Source: Casuarina equisetifolia
Taxonomy: Eukaryota; Streptophyta; Magnoliopsida; Fagales; Casuarinaceae
Assembly: GCA_028551475.1 (NCBI GenBank)
Contig: CM052357.1
Coordinates: 4,263,931 to 4,327,930 of the forward strand
Direction: 5' to 3'
DNA: 64,000 nucleotides
Part shown: piece after piece, positions 35,404 through 45,981 of the stretch
Numbering within the stretch: the first letter of the stretch is position 1
How the letters are laid out: every line of letters begins with the position of its first letter
Position numbers and translations under genes: made by a program
The notes under the pieces: generated by a model
Told to the model about the DNA's origin: nothing
What the model saw: only the letters and a program-made list of their open reading frames with translations
The model's database searches: none

Positions 35404-36345
35404 TCTGTTTTGCAGATATTCTCTCTCCCTCTCTTGTCAGTCTCAAGAAAGCTCTCCCTTCTGATTTCTGAGGATTTCCGTTGGTTGCTCCAGGTACTTC
35501 CTCCCTCTCTCGTCCTGAAAAATCATTTTAATAGTTTGCAGCAAGTGGTTTATGATCTTCTTCACACTCCCCCCACCCTTTCCGGTCTATTTGTCTCAAA
35601 CTGGTGTGTTTCTCCAGGTATTCTGTCTATTTTTTTGGCAGTAATTTTTGTTTCAGTCTGTCAAGAATGTCAAGATTGAGTTTAGGGGTTTGTCTTTAAT
35701 TTATTTTCATCTTCTTGGTGTCAAGAAACCTCTGGAACAGCTTTCTTTTATTGTCTTGTGTTTAACTTATTCTGTCTCCTTCTCTTCCTCTCCTGAAGAG
35801 CAATTTGGAAGGTTTGTGTTCAACATAGAGAGTTTCATCTTGTCGTTCTCAAGAAAGCTCTCCTTTCTGATTTCTGAGGACTTCTGTTGGTGGCTCCAGG
35901 TATTTTCTCCCTCTCTTCCTGAAAAATTATTTTAATAGTTTGCAGCAAGTGGTTTATGATCTTCTTCACACTCCCCCCACCCTTTCCGGTCTATTTTTCT
36001 CAAACAAGTATGTTTCTCCAGGTATTCTGTCTATTTTTTTTTGCAGTAATTTTTGTTTCAGTCTGTCAAGAATGCCAAGATTGAGTTTAGGGGTTTGTCT
36101 TTAATTTATTTTCATCTTCTTGGTGTCAAGAAACCTCTGGAACAGCTTTCTTTTATTGTCTTGTGTTTAACTTATTCTGTCTCCTTCTCTTCCTCTCCTG
36201 AAGAGCAATTTGGAAGGTTTGTGTTCAACATAGAGAGTTTCATCTTGTCGTTCTCAAGAAAGCTCTCCCTTCTGATTTCTGAGGACTTCTGTTCGTGGCT
36301 CCAGGTATTTCTCCCTCCCTCTTCCTCTCTCAATATCTCATGCTA
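35404..36345 (+). repeat. Array of leader-exon-like repeats before the membrane-module gene
   Basis: A block of about 403 bp is repeated in tandem (35616 to about 36018, then 36019-36345). Each copy ends with a TCAAGAAAGCTCTCC...GGCTCCAG stretch followed by GTA(T/C)TT. A related stretch lies at 35436-35494, giving three donor-like ends. The AAGAAAGCTCTCCC word also sits in the leaders of TNL-B and -C, so these are probably duplicated non-coding first exons. A fourth relative lies at 44230-44560. Confidence 0.55.
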
Positions 36346-36505
36346 AAAATTCGTTTTAATAGTTTGCATTTCGGAGAGAGTACTTTATCATTTTCTTTGT
36401 CTGAAGAAGGCTCTCCCGAAGCATCTTCTGCGTTGTTCCTTTCACTGAACACTGGTTCTCAAATTCTTTGCTGATTTATGAGGAATTCACTGGTTTCTTT
36501 GCAGC

Positions 36506-38002
36506 ATGGCAAATCTCGAGGATCACACGCCGCAAGAACCTGGAAGGAGTTTCTGGGTCTGGGAGATCATAAAACTAGACTCGTGGGACTCGGATATGTT
36601 CTCAACGTTTTGTTTTCCAGCTTTGGTAATGGTGTTATTCTTGAAGGACCCTGGTTGGATGGCGAAGTGAGTATTTGGTTTATAATTGTCTGATGCTGAT
36701 TGGGAGTTTTGAGTCGGTTATGAATTTTTCATCCTTTTGTTTGTGTTTGATTTGAATAGGTTTGTGTGGGCAATGATAGTTGGGCTGATCATCACCAGTG
36801 GCAAGCAGGCTTTACAAGTGCCTCGTGAACTTTGGACTGCGTGGCGTTGTTCACAGCAGCTTGCTTCTGTTTTGGAGGGACGGACATTCGCCTTTCCTTT
36901 TCTCTTTTGGCTTTTATTGTCACGGCATATATTGGAGATGCCGTGTGGAAGCAAAGGTGCGTTTTAGTGCAAATTGGAAGTTTGATTTGCTGATGGAATT
37001 TTGATTTTTATAATGGAATTTTAATGGGGGCGTGCTGGATTGTAATAGGTTCTTGTGGGCAGTTATGAATCTAGTCGTCGTCCACTTGACTGTGCGAGCC
37101 CATCTTGAGCCAATTGAGAGGGGCCTTGAGTCTGTCCTCAACAACTTTCTGTCGGAACTACTATCGCAGTATATGCCAAGCAGTCCAAGGGCCATGCAGG
37201 GTGCTGAGGCATTGAATGAGGGCTCTACAACGAGCTTTGGGGTATTGCGTGTGCCGCTTTTTTATTTGGCCTTCCACTCTATGGAATACTATAGCCACGA
37301 TTTGAAGGACAGGTGCGTGATTGGTTTCTAAGTCACTAGTGGTAATTGGGAGTTCGATTTTGTTATGAAATTATGATCTTTCTGTTTTAATGGCAATTGT
37401 CTGGATTGGGATAGGCATACGTGGGCGATGGTACTGGTGTTCACCTTTTATGCGGGCAGGCAGGCTTTGGCACTGATTCACGAACTTCTGGCTGCGGTGC
37501 GTTCGTCTCAGCCATGTGCTCCAGCTGACAGTCAAAGCTGTGGAACCGGTTTCGGGGTCTTAGAAGTCGTAAGGAGCTGGATGGGAGAGCAATCCAGAAA
37601 TAGAGGCTTTTTGGCCTTAAGGGCATTGGATGTGCCGTTGTCGTTCGTGGCTTTTACCACTATGGCGTTGGTGGGCGACGGCTGCTGGAAGGATAGGTAC
37701 GTGGTTAATTTATAAGCGATTAGTGCTGCTGCTCAGGAGTTTGATTTGTTTTACGAGATTCTGATCTTCTTGTGTTGGATTGGGTTAGGTGTTTGGGTGC
37801 ATTGATGTCCACGCTGTGGGTGTCCGCAATGTTCCAGTTGGTCCATATGTGTCTAGCAATTCTGGCGGTGTTGCATTATTTGAAGCAGTGTGGCTCTCGG
37901 TTAACAAGCCTGTCTAGTGACGTACCTAGCAGGAGTTTGACAACGTCCGCAGGCGTGCCCTCGATGGCCATGATCGATCCGAGTACTTTTTCCAGTCTAT
38001 GA
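36506..38002 (+). CDS. Stand-alone multi-pass membrane-module gene, one frame break
   Basis: Exons 36506-36666, 36760-36956, 37049-37312, 37415-37696, 37789-38002. Order, phases and text match exons 1-5 of TNL-B (SWDSDMFSTFCFPALVMVLF, FVWAMIVGLIITSGKQALQ, FLWAVMNLVVVHLTV, TWAMVLVFTFYAGRQAL, WVSAMFQLVHMCLAILAV). After the linker equivalent (SLSSDVPSRSLTTS) it ends in its own stop, with no TIR. Exon 2 is 197 nt where 198 (TNL-A) is expected: one base is missing near 36900-36910 (TTTCCTTTTCTCTTTTGG), which shifts frame before FIVTAYIGDAVWKQR. Otherwise about 372 residues. It is visibly richer in G+C than TNL-B. It could be a real gene with a sequencing slip or a young pseudogene. Function unknown; localisation presumably in a membrane. 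Confidence 0.75.
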
Positions 38003-39934
38003 GATGTAAGCGGAGGATGAACTTGTGTTGCTGCCGTCCGGGATGGATACTCTCGACCTCGTGTTTTTGAGTAGAGCATTCTCTAAGTGGTTGAGCATTC
38101 TCTCCCAATGTATTCATATTTTTTTTCCCTTTTAGTTCTGTGCTACTACGTATGCCATTTAGTTGCGGTGCTACCAAAATTTTCTCTTTTGTACTGGTAG
38201 ATGCAAAGCAGCCAGTGGATTCATTTGTTTTTATCCTTACAAATTTGTGCTGCTATGTACGCCATTTAATTGGGTTGGTACCAAATTTTCTTGACTTTTC
38301 CTGTTATACTTTCCTGGTACTTATTTGTTCACCATGTCTTGATCGACGGCTTATGCTTCGTCAACCAAAAGTTAAACCAATCGGCTTGAAAAGTCTTTAG
38401 TTTCCGTCTCTTGGCCTCTGTTATGGATGGATGCATTATAATTGTTGGTACTGGAGATGCCTTATTTCGAATGGTTGAATGACGTACGTATAGGTTTTGG
38501 AAGATGATCAACAGGGACAGGGAAGATATGCTCAGATTAATGTATCTTTGGTGGAGTTTGACATTGTGGTAATAATTTCTGTTAAGTGATTTGAGCTAGC
38601 AGCTTATTTTTTAAACATATAGCGGTTCACAGTTAATGAATCGGTTCTCTTGGTAAATTACAATATCATGAATGATATACCTTGAAGGTTTGGTGGATCG
38701 ATGTTGTTGCAATTGCTGAGCTGTGTCAAATATTTTATAAAGTGTTAACGATGGGAAGGTGATTGTTCCACTTTGTCAATTGCATTGAAAGAAAGGTATT
38801 TGCTGATTATTTAGCACTGCATCACTTGTAATGGCCGTTTACTCACTACAACAAATTGGACTGTTTGCCTGAGGTTTTAATAATGCACGGCTAAATAAGG
38901 CCTAGATCATAATGAGATAGGTAGAGTTAGAGTCGGCCAAATTGCTATGAGAAACAAAATGGATTTGGTTCAATTGCTTTTTGCATGTAACACAAGTAAC
39001 CAAAGATAGGTATTCGATCCATGAAAGCTTCTTTCTCCCTTGAGAGGATGCGTTGGCACTTGCTGTCATTTAGTTCATTATTTTCTTACTCCAGATTGTA
39101 TGTGATGCCTGTTTCTTTTATACATTCATTATCAATGCAATTGGCAATTGATTGGTTCAGGTACCTCTCCTTGGTGGAGCATTTTGTGCATGCACATGGC
39201 ATTTCTTTTATAACTCTGAATCTCCTCTGTTGCATTATTTCTTTACCTAAATCGACACACCTCTATATTATGAATTTGTTGTTCACACAATCAATAATTG
39301 ATAGGTTAAGGAAAAGCTGCTTGCTGGAACCATTTTGTGCATGTAAATGGCATTTCTTTGTAACACTCAAGTCTCTTGATATATGTAATGCACATATCTA
39401 TGGAAACATATCTTTTGTTTTTGTGCAAGTTTTCTTTTTTCTATATCAATAAAAATGTAAGTATTCAAATCGTAGCCTATTATAAATCTTTGTTTGACAC
39501 TTTGCAAGGTTAAGAGTTTGTTTGGTTTGTTCTGAGGTTCCAGATTCCTTTGCAATCTCAGTCAACACCGCCCTGGTTATAGGACCAACCAACTCCACCT
39601 GTGTGATTTATATAGATGGCCTTCTGTTATGTGCAACTCTAAACTACCTGAGAATTGCTCTCTCTTTGAATTGACACTTCGTGCTCGTTTGTTGCAAACA
39701 CCTGGGAAAGATTCTGTTATATTGTAGTGCTTAAGCCATCTCATCTAGGTTACCATCATCGGATGAGTTCTGTTATATTTATGCACACTGAATGACCTTT
39801 ACTACAAACTGCACATGCTGGACTAGTTTATAGATCATTCCAAAGTTTTCCCTTTCATCTTTTTGTTGATTATGATGAGCATAAGCAGTACAATAGATTA
39901 TGTAAATTACACGAGTGTTCCTTGCGAGGTGCAG
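38003..39934. other. Downstream non-coding DNA with small direct repeats
   Basis: Probable 3' flank of the membrane-module gene. Bases 38141-38190 and 38250-38300 are near-repeats (GTGCTACTACGTATGCCATT-like), as are 39180-39215 and 39328-39362 (CATTTTGTGCATG...GGCATTTC). A word near 38500-38535 (ATGATCAACAGGGACAGGGA) recurs at 41180 and 44710. No gene recognised. Confidence 0.45.
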
Positions 39935-40042
39935 GTATTAGTGGCTCTTCAAGCTGCACTGACAGTTACAGGTAATGCCACAATGTGCATCGCAGCGTAC
40001 AGGATATACAAATCATCCAAAGAGAGCTCCAAGAGTATCTGA
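39935..40042 (+). other. Orphan terminal exon-like piece with a hydrophobic helix
   Basis: After a GGTGCAG acceptor the frame reads VLVALQAALTVTGNATMCIA, then AYRIYKSSKESSKSI and stop: 35 residues with one possible membrane helix and a basic tail. A second possible short exon follows a TGTGCAG acceptor at 40231 (ETLKQLGGSFLVHDEADFLE). I do not recognise either, and no upstream partner exon is evident. Confidence 0.3.
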
Positions 40043-40636
40043 TAGTTTCTGCACCTGCATACCTGTATATGTGCCTTAACAAATCCTTTCCCTGGCTTTG
40101 GTCTTCCTGTTGGATCGGTAATATTCTAAGCTTTGAGAAAAGAAAGAAAAAAGAAAAAAGTTTATAGAACTACTACTAGTAGTTTATGAGCGTGATGCAC
40201 TCAAAGAAGAAAATTTTTGTGATGTGTGCAGGAGACTCTAAAACAACTTGGTGGAAGCTTCCTCGTTCATGATGAAGCTGATTTTCTTGAGGCTTTGGAT
40301 TAAGTTTAGAGTAAAATAATAGCACCATTTGAGCTTATCTACTTGTTTGAAGCTGTGATTATGATGATGAAAGTGCCTTTTGTGCCTAGTGGGATTTGTC
40401 AATCGAGTGGACTGACCTCCGCCCTCTATTTGGACAAATATGCACATAAGTAACCATTCTTAATTTGTTTAGATCAGATATAATAAAGTTGCCGCATCTG
40501 TAGACTTGTTAAAGCTTATTATTATACATTTTCTGCTAATGTGGTGTACTTCTTCTATAGTTTCTGTTTTGACTGAGACGCCCCGCACCTGATGAGCCCA
40601 AATCTGTTTTGAGTCCTGGAAACTGCTAGAACGTTA

Positions 40637-41070
40637 ATGTTGTGCTGCGGCTTGTTGACAAATGAAAATTTTCAATCGTGGGATTTTGACATGGTTCGTT
40701 CAAGGAGAATGATGAGGCAAGACTCTGGACCACACCAAATCAGATGGGATTCCACTTGCTTCTGGTTGTCCAGCTCATGGTTCTGTAGAACCCGGAGCTT
40801 CAATAACTGTAGATCAAAGCTTCCAGTTACTTCCCTCACTTACATAGGAAGAAATAGGAAACCCATATCGTTATAATCCAAGGGGAAGTTTTTCTTCTTT
40901 TAATCCCATCAATGGAGTTTGGGGTCTGACCAAATTGTTTATGCTTCATGACTAGAGACCTGTGTCAGCAAACAACATCGCTGAAGGCGGGACCAAATCT
41001 CATTTCCAAGAAGAAATTGAGAGTTTGAAGTTATGGGAGAAGCAGAGTGTAAGGTCAAAAGAGTATTGAT
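40637..41070 (+). other. Coding-like text in shifting frames, unidentified
   Basis: One plus frame reads GSVEPGASITVDQSFQLLPS and, a little later, NPYRYNPRGSFSSFNPINGVW, with an interrupting stop; upstream another frame gives FQSWDFDMVRSRRMMRQDSG. The composition looks like decayed protein-coding DNA. I cannot assign a family. Confidence 0.3.
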
Positions 41071-41244
41071 TTCTCTAAAAAAGATCAATCACGGCAAAAG
41101 ATTTTGCCCGAGAAATCCTGGTTTTAAGAGGCATGAGCTTGCTTATTGTGGTAATAATTTCTGTTATAGGATTTGGATGGTGATCAACAGGGACAGAGAA
41201 GACATACTCAGAATTTAACATGGGGGTGACTTTTGTGGAACATG

Positions 41245-41600
41245 GGTGTTATTTGTGTGTTGTGTTTGCAGTCCTATGTGTGTGGTTAATGTTATGTAAC
41301 GCATCTTTTATCATACCGTAGTTTAGTAAGGGAGAGTCATTCGTAAACTGTGGACATCTTCTGTGGGGGGAAGTCGGGGGTGTGGCTTCTTGGAGGCCGT
41401 GCGTCTCCTTCAAACAACACCAGAGGTTCAAGCGACCCCGGGCTTCTGTAAGGTTTCCTATTGTATTGTAGCTTAGTGAGGGAGTCATCACTTGTAAAAT
41501 GTGGACATATTTTGCGAAGAGTCGGAGCTTGTGGCTCCTTTGAACAACACCAGAAGTTCGAACGAGCCCAAGCTTCTGTAAGATTTCCTTTTACCTGAGC
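41245..41600. repeat. Two tandem copies of a ~145-bp repeat
   Basis: Copies near 41318-41460 and 41465-41590 share GTAG(T/C)TTAGT(A/G)AGGGAG, GTGGACAT, AACAACACCAGA and GCTTCTGTAAG(G/A)TTTCC. A third, diverged copy is at 44935-45060. Confidence 0.7.
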
Positions 41601-41603
41601 CTT

Positions 41604-42180
41604 GTACGGACGTACGTTGCACTAGACATGAACAGTCCCAATTTTCTCGAGAGCAGGTTTAAAGAGTAACACCAAATTTAGACTTACTTTCAAATATTAC
41701 CCCAGGATTGGTGTGAAAAATTTGCCATTAATGCTTTGTTATATATTGAGAATATTTGAAAGGTTTAAAAATAGGATAGGAGCTAAAGCGAAGTAAGCGG
41801 ACTTCTGAAATAGTGCACATAAGCTAAAACCTTCAGCCAAGAGCTAATTCTTGAATTGTAAAAATTAATTTTAGATGAAAACATTGCAAAAGAATTGCTT
41901 CTTTTCAATGCTAAACTTTTGTCCCCAGCGGAAAGTATGTGAGAATTTCATATGAAGAATTGTACGGACGTACGCTGCACTAGACATGAACACTCCCAGT
42001 TTTCTCGAGAGCAGGTTTAAAGAGCAACACAAAATTTAGACTTACTTTCAAATATTACCCCAGGATTGGTGTGAAAAATTTGCCATTAATGCTTTGTCGT
42101 ATATTGAGAATATTTGAAAGGTTCAAAAATTGGATAGGAGCTAAAGCGAATTAAACGGACTTCTAAAATAGCGAAAAACC
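41604..42180. repeat. Tandem repeat of 358-bp period
   Basis: GTACGGACGTACG(T/C)TGCACTAG begins copies at 41605 and 41963. The second copy has only the first ~215 bases. The inner part of copy 1 (41818-41962) matches 32568-32712. Confidence 0.8.
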
Positions 42181-42185
42181 GTCAC

Positions 42186-44170
42186 GGGGATCTACCGACG
42201 TTGGTGCTATGTCAATGAGTTTAGAATTAGCCTTATTGAGTAAGACTTTACCAATCTTGCCTGAAGTGAAGTCATTGCCCTAAATTTTCCTTTACACACA
42301 AAAGGGCAATTTAATTTCAAGGCATTATCAAAGATGGAAAATTTGAGAATACTTGATATTAGCCTTGATAAAAATAATAAAAATTTATGTGCTTTGGAAT
42401 GCCATGAATGTCCTTCACAATTCATACTAAGTAATTATTTACGTGTTGTGAGGTGGCTATGATATCCTTTTGGATCTTTACCCTTTGATTTTCAGCCATA
42501 CAATCTTTTTGAGCTCATAATGCCTTAGAGTTGTATCAAACTATTATGGGATGCTAGTAAGGTAAGATTTTAGCCTATGCAAACATAGTTTTTTATTTTT
42601 CTTCACTTATGTAACAATTTGTTATTTTGTAACAGTGTTTTGAAAAATTAATGCACATTGACTTGAACAATTCACAATACTTGATTGAAATATCATATTT
42701 CAATACAGTGCCAAACCTTAAAAAACTAGTACTTTCCAATTGTACATGTTTGTCAAAGCTTCATCCATATGTTGGATTTCTCAAATAATTGATACTATTG
42801 CCCTTTGATGGTTGCATAAGCCTTAATGAACTTCCAAACAAGATTAACTTGCCATCCCTTAAATATCTTCACACTCGTGGTTGTTCAAAGCTTAACAAAT
42901 TTCCAGATATTGTAGATGAAATCCCAAAGAGTGTGAGTGCGATGAAACATCTAAAGGTATTTGATATAGGTGGAGCTATTATAAAACAATTACCATTCTT
43001 CATTCTATCTTCAAAGAAACTCACACATTTAAGAGTTGGAGGTAGTCCTTCAAATCCCCTTAGTTTTATACTCCCTAATTCATTCTCAAGTTTAAGCTCT
43101 TTAGAATCATTAGATTTAAGCAATTGTAATCTATTGGATGGAGCATTGCCTAGTGATCTTAGTTGTTTGTATATGCTTCAATTTTTGAAACTAAATGGGA
43201 ATCGACTTACAAGAATACCACAATGTGTCTCTCTACTTTTGAACCTTAGATATCTTTTCTTTGATGATTGTAGCAATCTTCAAGTGTTGATTGAATCACC
43301 ACCAACGCATTCAAGGTGTTTAAGGACACTAGATATGAGATCTTACAACTTGTTAGATCAAAGAAATTTCAATTATTTTTTCTCACGTCAAAGTTTAAGG
43401 TTACTTAGAGTTAAATTTATAAAAATATCATACAACATTTCTCAAACTTCCAACCTTAGGAGTCTTTACTTGTCTAATTGTTAGGAACTTCAAGCATTGC
43501 CAAAGCTACCACTTGACTTACTCACTTTGAATGTGGTAAATTGTTTATCACTGGAGATCCTTGGTTATGAAATAGATGCATGGATTTCAAGTGACATGTT
43601 GGCAATTAGTGGTTGGTCTTTTGTGGGTGTGTATTTTGGTTATGGTAGCAAACCTTACAAGATCCTGTATTTGGCTCCACACAGTCCTATATGGACTAAA
43701 ACCAAAATAGGTTTTTCACTTCCATCTTTAACAAACTTCCATCATGTTGCTGAAATAAATAGATAAAAAGAATTGCAACTAACGATGTTCACTTCATGTT
43801 TTTCTATTCTTTTCTATAAGAAATATGTATTCGTAATACGATATCATGGGGCCTTACACTAGGATCTAAAATTCTAGAGTTGTTCAACCTGAGAAGCTCT
43901 AGCTAATTTAGAATGATTCAAAGTCATATATATATTTGAATTTCAATAAATATTCAATGATTGGATTTGCTTATTATTTATGAAGTCCATGAGCATGGGA
44001 ATTCAAGTTCAGAATTGTTTATGGGAACATTCCTATTTTTCCTAGAGTTTTGTGCCGATTGCAAGTCAATGAATGTCGTTTCAGATCTCCCTTCCTTTTT
44101 CGTGTCCCAGAAGTCCCTCAAGCGGGCTTAAATGGTGTCTAGGTATTTATAAATGCTTATTGTTTTAACA
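42186..44170 (+). pseudogene. LRR/C-JID relic of a TNL lacking TIR and NB-ARC
   Basis: An exon 7 equivalent (42186-42561, with KMENLRILDI and LPFDFQPYNLFELIMP) ends in an AAG|GTAAG donor. An exon 8 equivalent starts at 42636 after an AACAG acceptor (CFEKLMHIDLNNSQYL) and carries several LRRs (LEILGYEIDAW, SSLESLDLSNCNLLDG, LQFLKLNGNRLTRIP) and the GSKPYKILYLAP block. A C-JID-like exon with SWGLTLGSKILELFNLR lies from about 43846. In-frame stops lie near 42462, 42525, 42787 and 43483, and more in the last exon. It is more distant from TNL-B than TNL-A is, and shares its LRR type with the scrap at 5.5 kb. Confidence 0.85.
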
Positions 44171-44229
44171 TAGGGGTGACTTTTGTGGAACATGGGTGTT
44201 ATTTGTGTGTTGTGTTTGCAGTCATATGT

Positions 44230-44580
44230 GTGTGGTTAATGTTATGTTTCTCCATGTATTCTCTCTTTTGTTTTGTAGTAATTTCTTTTTTTTTTTTCAG
44301 TCTATCAAGAATGCCAAGATAGATTGTAGTGGTTTGTGTTTAATTTATTTTCATCATCTTGACGTCAAGAAACCTCTGGAACTACTTTCTTTTAGTGGTT
44401 TGTGTTTAATTTATTCTCTCTCCCTCTCTCCCTCTCTTGAATGGCAATTTGGAAGGTTTGTGTTCAACATAAAGAGTTTTCATGTTGTTGGTCTCGAGAA
44501 AGCTATCCCTTATGATTTTTGAGGACTTCGTTGGTTGCTCTAGGTATTTTCTCCCTCCCTCTTCCTCTCTTAATATCTCA
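44230..44580 (+). repeat. Leader-exon-like repeat, fourth copy
   Basis: Matches 35640-35920 and 36045-36330 (TCAAGAATGCCAAGAT, AAACCTCTGGAAC, CAATTTGGAAGGTTTGTGTT) with more divergence and a CTCTAG|GTATTTT end. No gene follows it. Confidence 0.65.
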
Positions 44581-45106
44581 CACTGAAATTAGGCAAATTG
44601 AGTTTATAAAAAAACAAAAGGCCTTTTTCCTCTTAGGTTTCCTAGGGACGTAACACAACAACCATGTTATTTCGAATGGTTGAATGACATACATGTAGGA
44701 TTTGGATGATGATCAATAGGGACAACAAAGATATGCTCAAACAACTGTTGATTTGATTGACTTGAGGGCTTGTGTAATTTGAATAATAGGATTCATGATT
44801 ACAAGAACAAGGCATTTCTGCCTCTCATCCCAATGCCTATATTTTACAAAAGGTTGTCCCAATGAGAACGTATGCATTATTTGTGTGTTGTTTTTATAGT
44901 CTTCTATATGTAGATAATGTAAAGGTTTATTGTATTGTTCTTCTGTAAGGGAGTCATCTTTCACAAACCATGGACATATTTTATGGAGAGTCAAGGTTGT
45001 GGCTTCTCAAAGGTATCACCTCCAAACAACACCAAGCTTTTGTAATATTTCCTTTCTGTTGAGTCTTGTGGGTATATATGTTGCACTTAATGTGAATGGT
45101 TGACTA

Positions 45107-45446
45107 TCATCTTTATATTTCCAAATATTCAAATGTCTTCCTAATTTGTAATAGTCGACTATCATATGTTTTTATGTCATTATTTTCTTCCATAGATTAG
45201 AGATATCATTTATGTCATTATTTTCTTTCCTAGGTTAAAGATCTTATTCACTTTTATAGATAAGGTCAAGTCTTGTACATATCTTTTTATTGAATTCAAG
45301 CCAATTACTCTCATATTGTGTTATTAAAGGATTCTACTCTTATTTAAGAATTTTATTATGAAATTTAATAATTTCATAAGTTTAATTCTTTTAACTCTTT
45401 TAACTCTTTTTATTACATTTTTTTTCCTTTCTATTTCCTCCAAAAG
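45107..45446 (+). mobile_element. LTR-like relic, older copy
   Basis: Matches the LTR-like tail at 48145-48440 (AAGTCTTGTACATATCTTTTTATTGAATTCAA, in two words) with many differences. It may be an old solo LTR or one end of the element whose pol piece sits at 47.1-48.0 kb. Broken; target duplications not found. Confidence 0.5.
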
Positions 45447-45981
45447 ATTGGTCTTACACCCTCCAAGGTCAATTCTTCATTATTTATTCTACATAAACCT
45501 ACTTACATTGTCTTTATTCTAATATGTTGGGATATATTTTATTGATGAAATATAAATAGCATTATTTGATATATTGGTTGCCTATTTATTAGTTTAATAA
45601 GAAAAATAATGGTGAAAATATTATGCAGGAAGTCCAATAAAAAGACTCAAATCAACGAGCCCAATCCGCAATAGAGACATATAACCCAGTTTGCAAGCCC
45701 AATCCAAAACTCGTGAGCATGTTCAGGTGACCCAGGCCCATGTGATTCGCGACCCATACTAGTGGAACCCGTGACCCAACCCATGCGAATGAGACTTCGT
45801 CAAGAATGCACCACCCATTCTCCTGCTTGAGACCCATGTTTGCGATTATGACATGCAACCTAAAAAGTAACCCATCTCGACCCACTCAATGTCGTTGCCA
45901 TTAAAGGTCAAATTTGGCTGCCAAAAACTACTCCATTCAAGTTGGAAAAGGTTTCATTTAAAAGCTTAAAGAGAGTAGAAT
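45447..45981. other. End of unit 1, no gene seen
   Basis: Non-coding. GC-richer patch at 45650-45890 with repeated 'GACCCA' words. The tandem-unit junction is at 45,981/45,982. Confidence 0.4.

Larger units (their letters stand above)
18443..45981. repeat. Tandem segmental duplication, unit 1 (27.5 kb)
   Basis: From AAATCTATGAAGAAAAATC to just before the same word at 45,982. The first 17.2 kb (18443-35608) aligns collinearly with 45982-64000. Offsets are 27,539 at the start, 28,324 across the TNL, 28,322 in the MCM3 block and 28,392 at the end. The shifts are explained by an 815-bp block, a 9-bp block and a 68-bp block. Identity looks close to 99 percent or better, so the duplication is recent. 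Confidence 0.93.

Noticed and set aside
35410-36346. Three overlapping open frames of about 90-97 codons before the membrane-module gene
   Set aside because: They run over donor and acceptor-like signals and over tandem repeat borders; non-coding leader exons explain them better.
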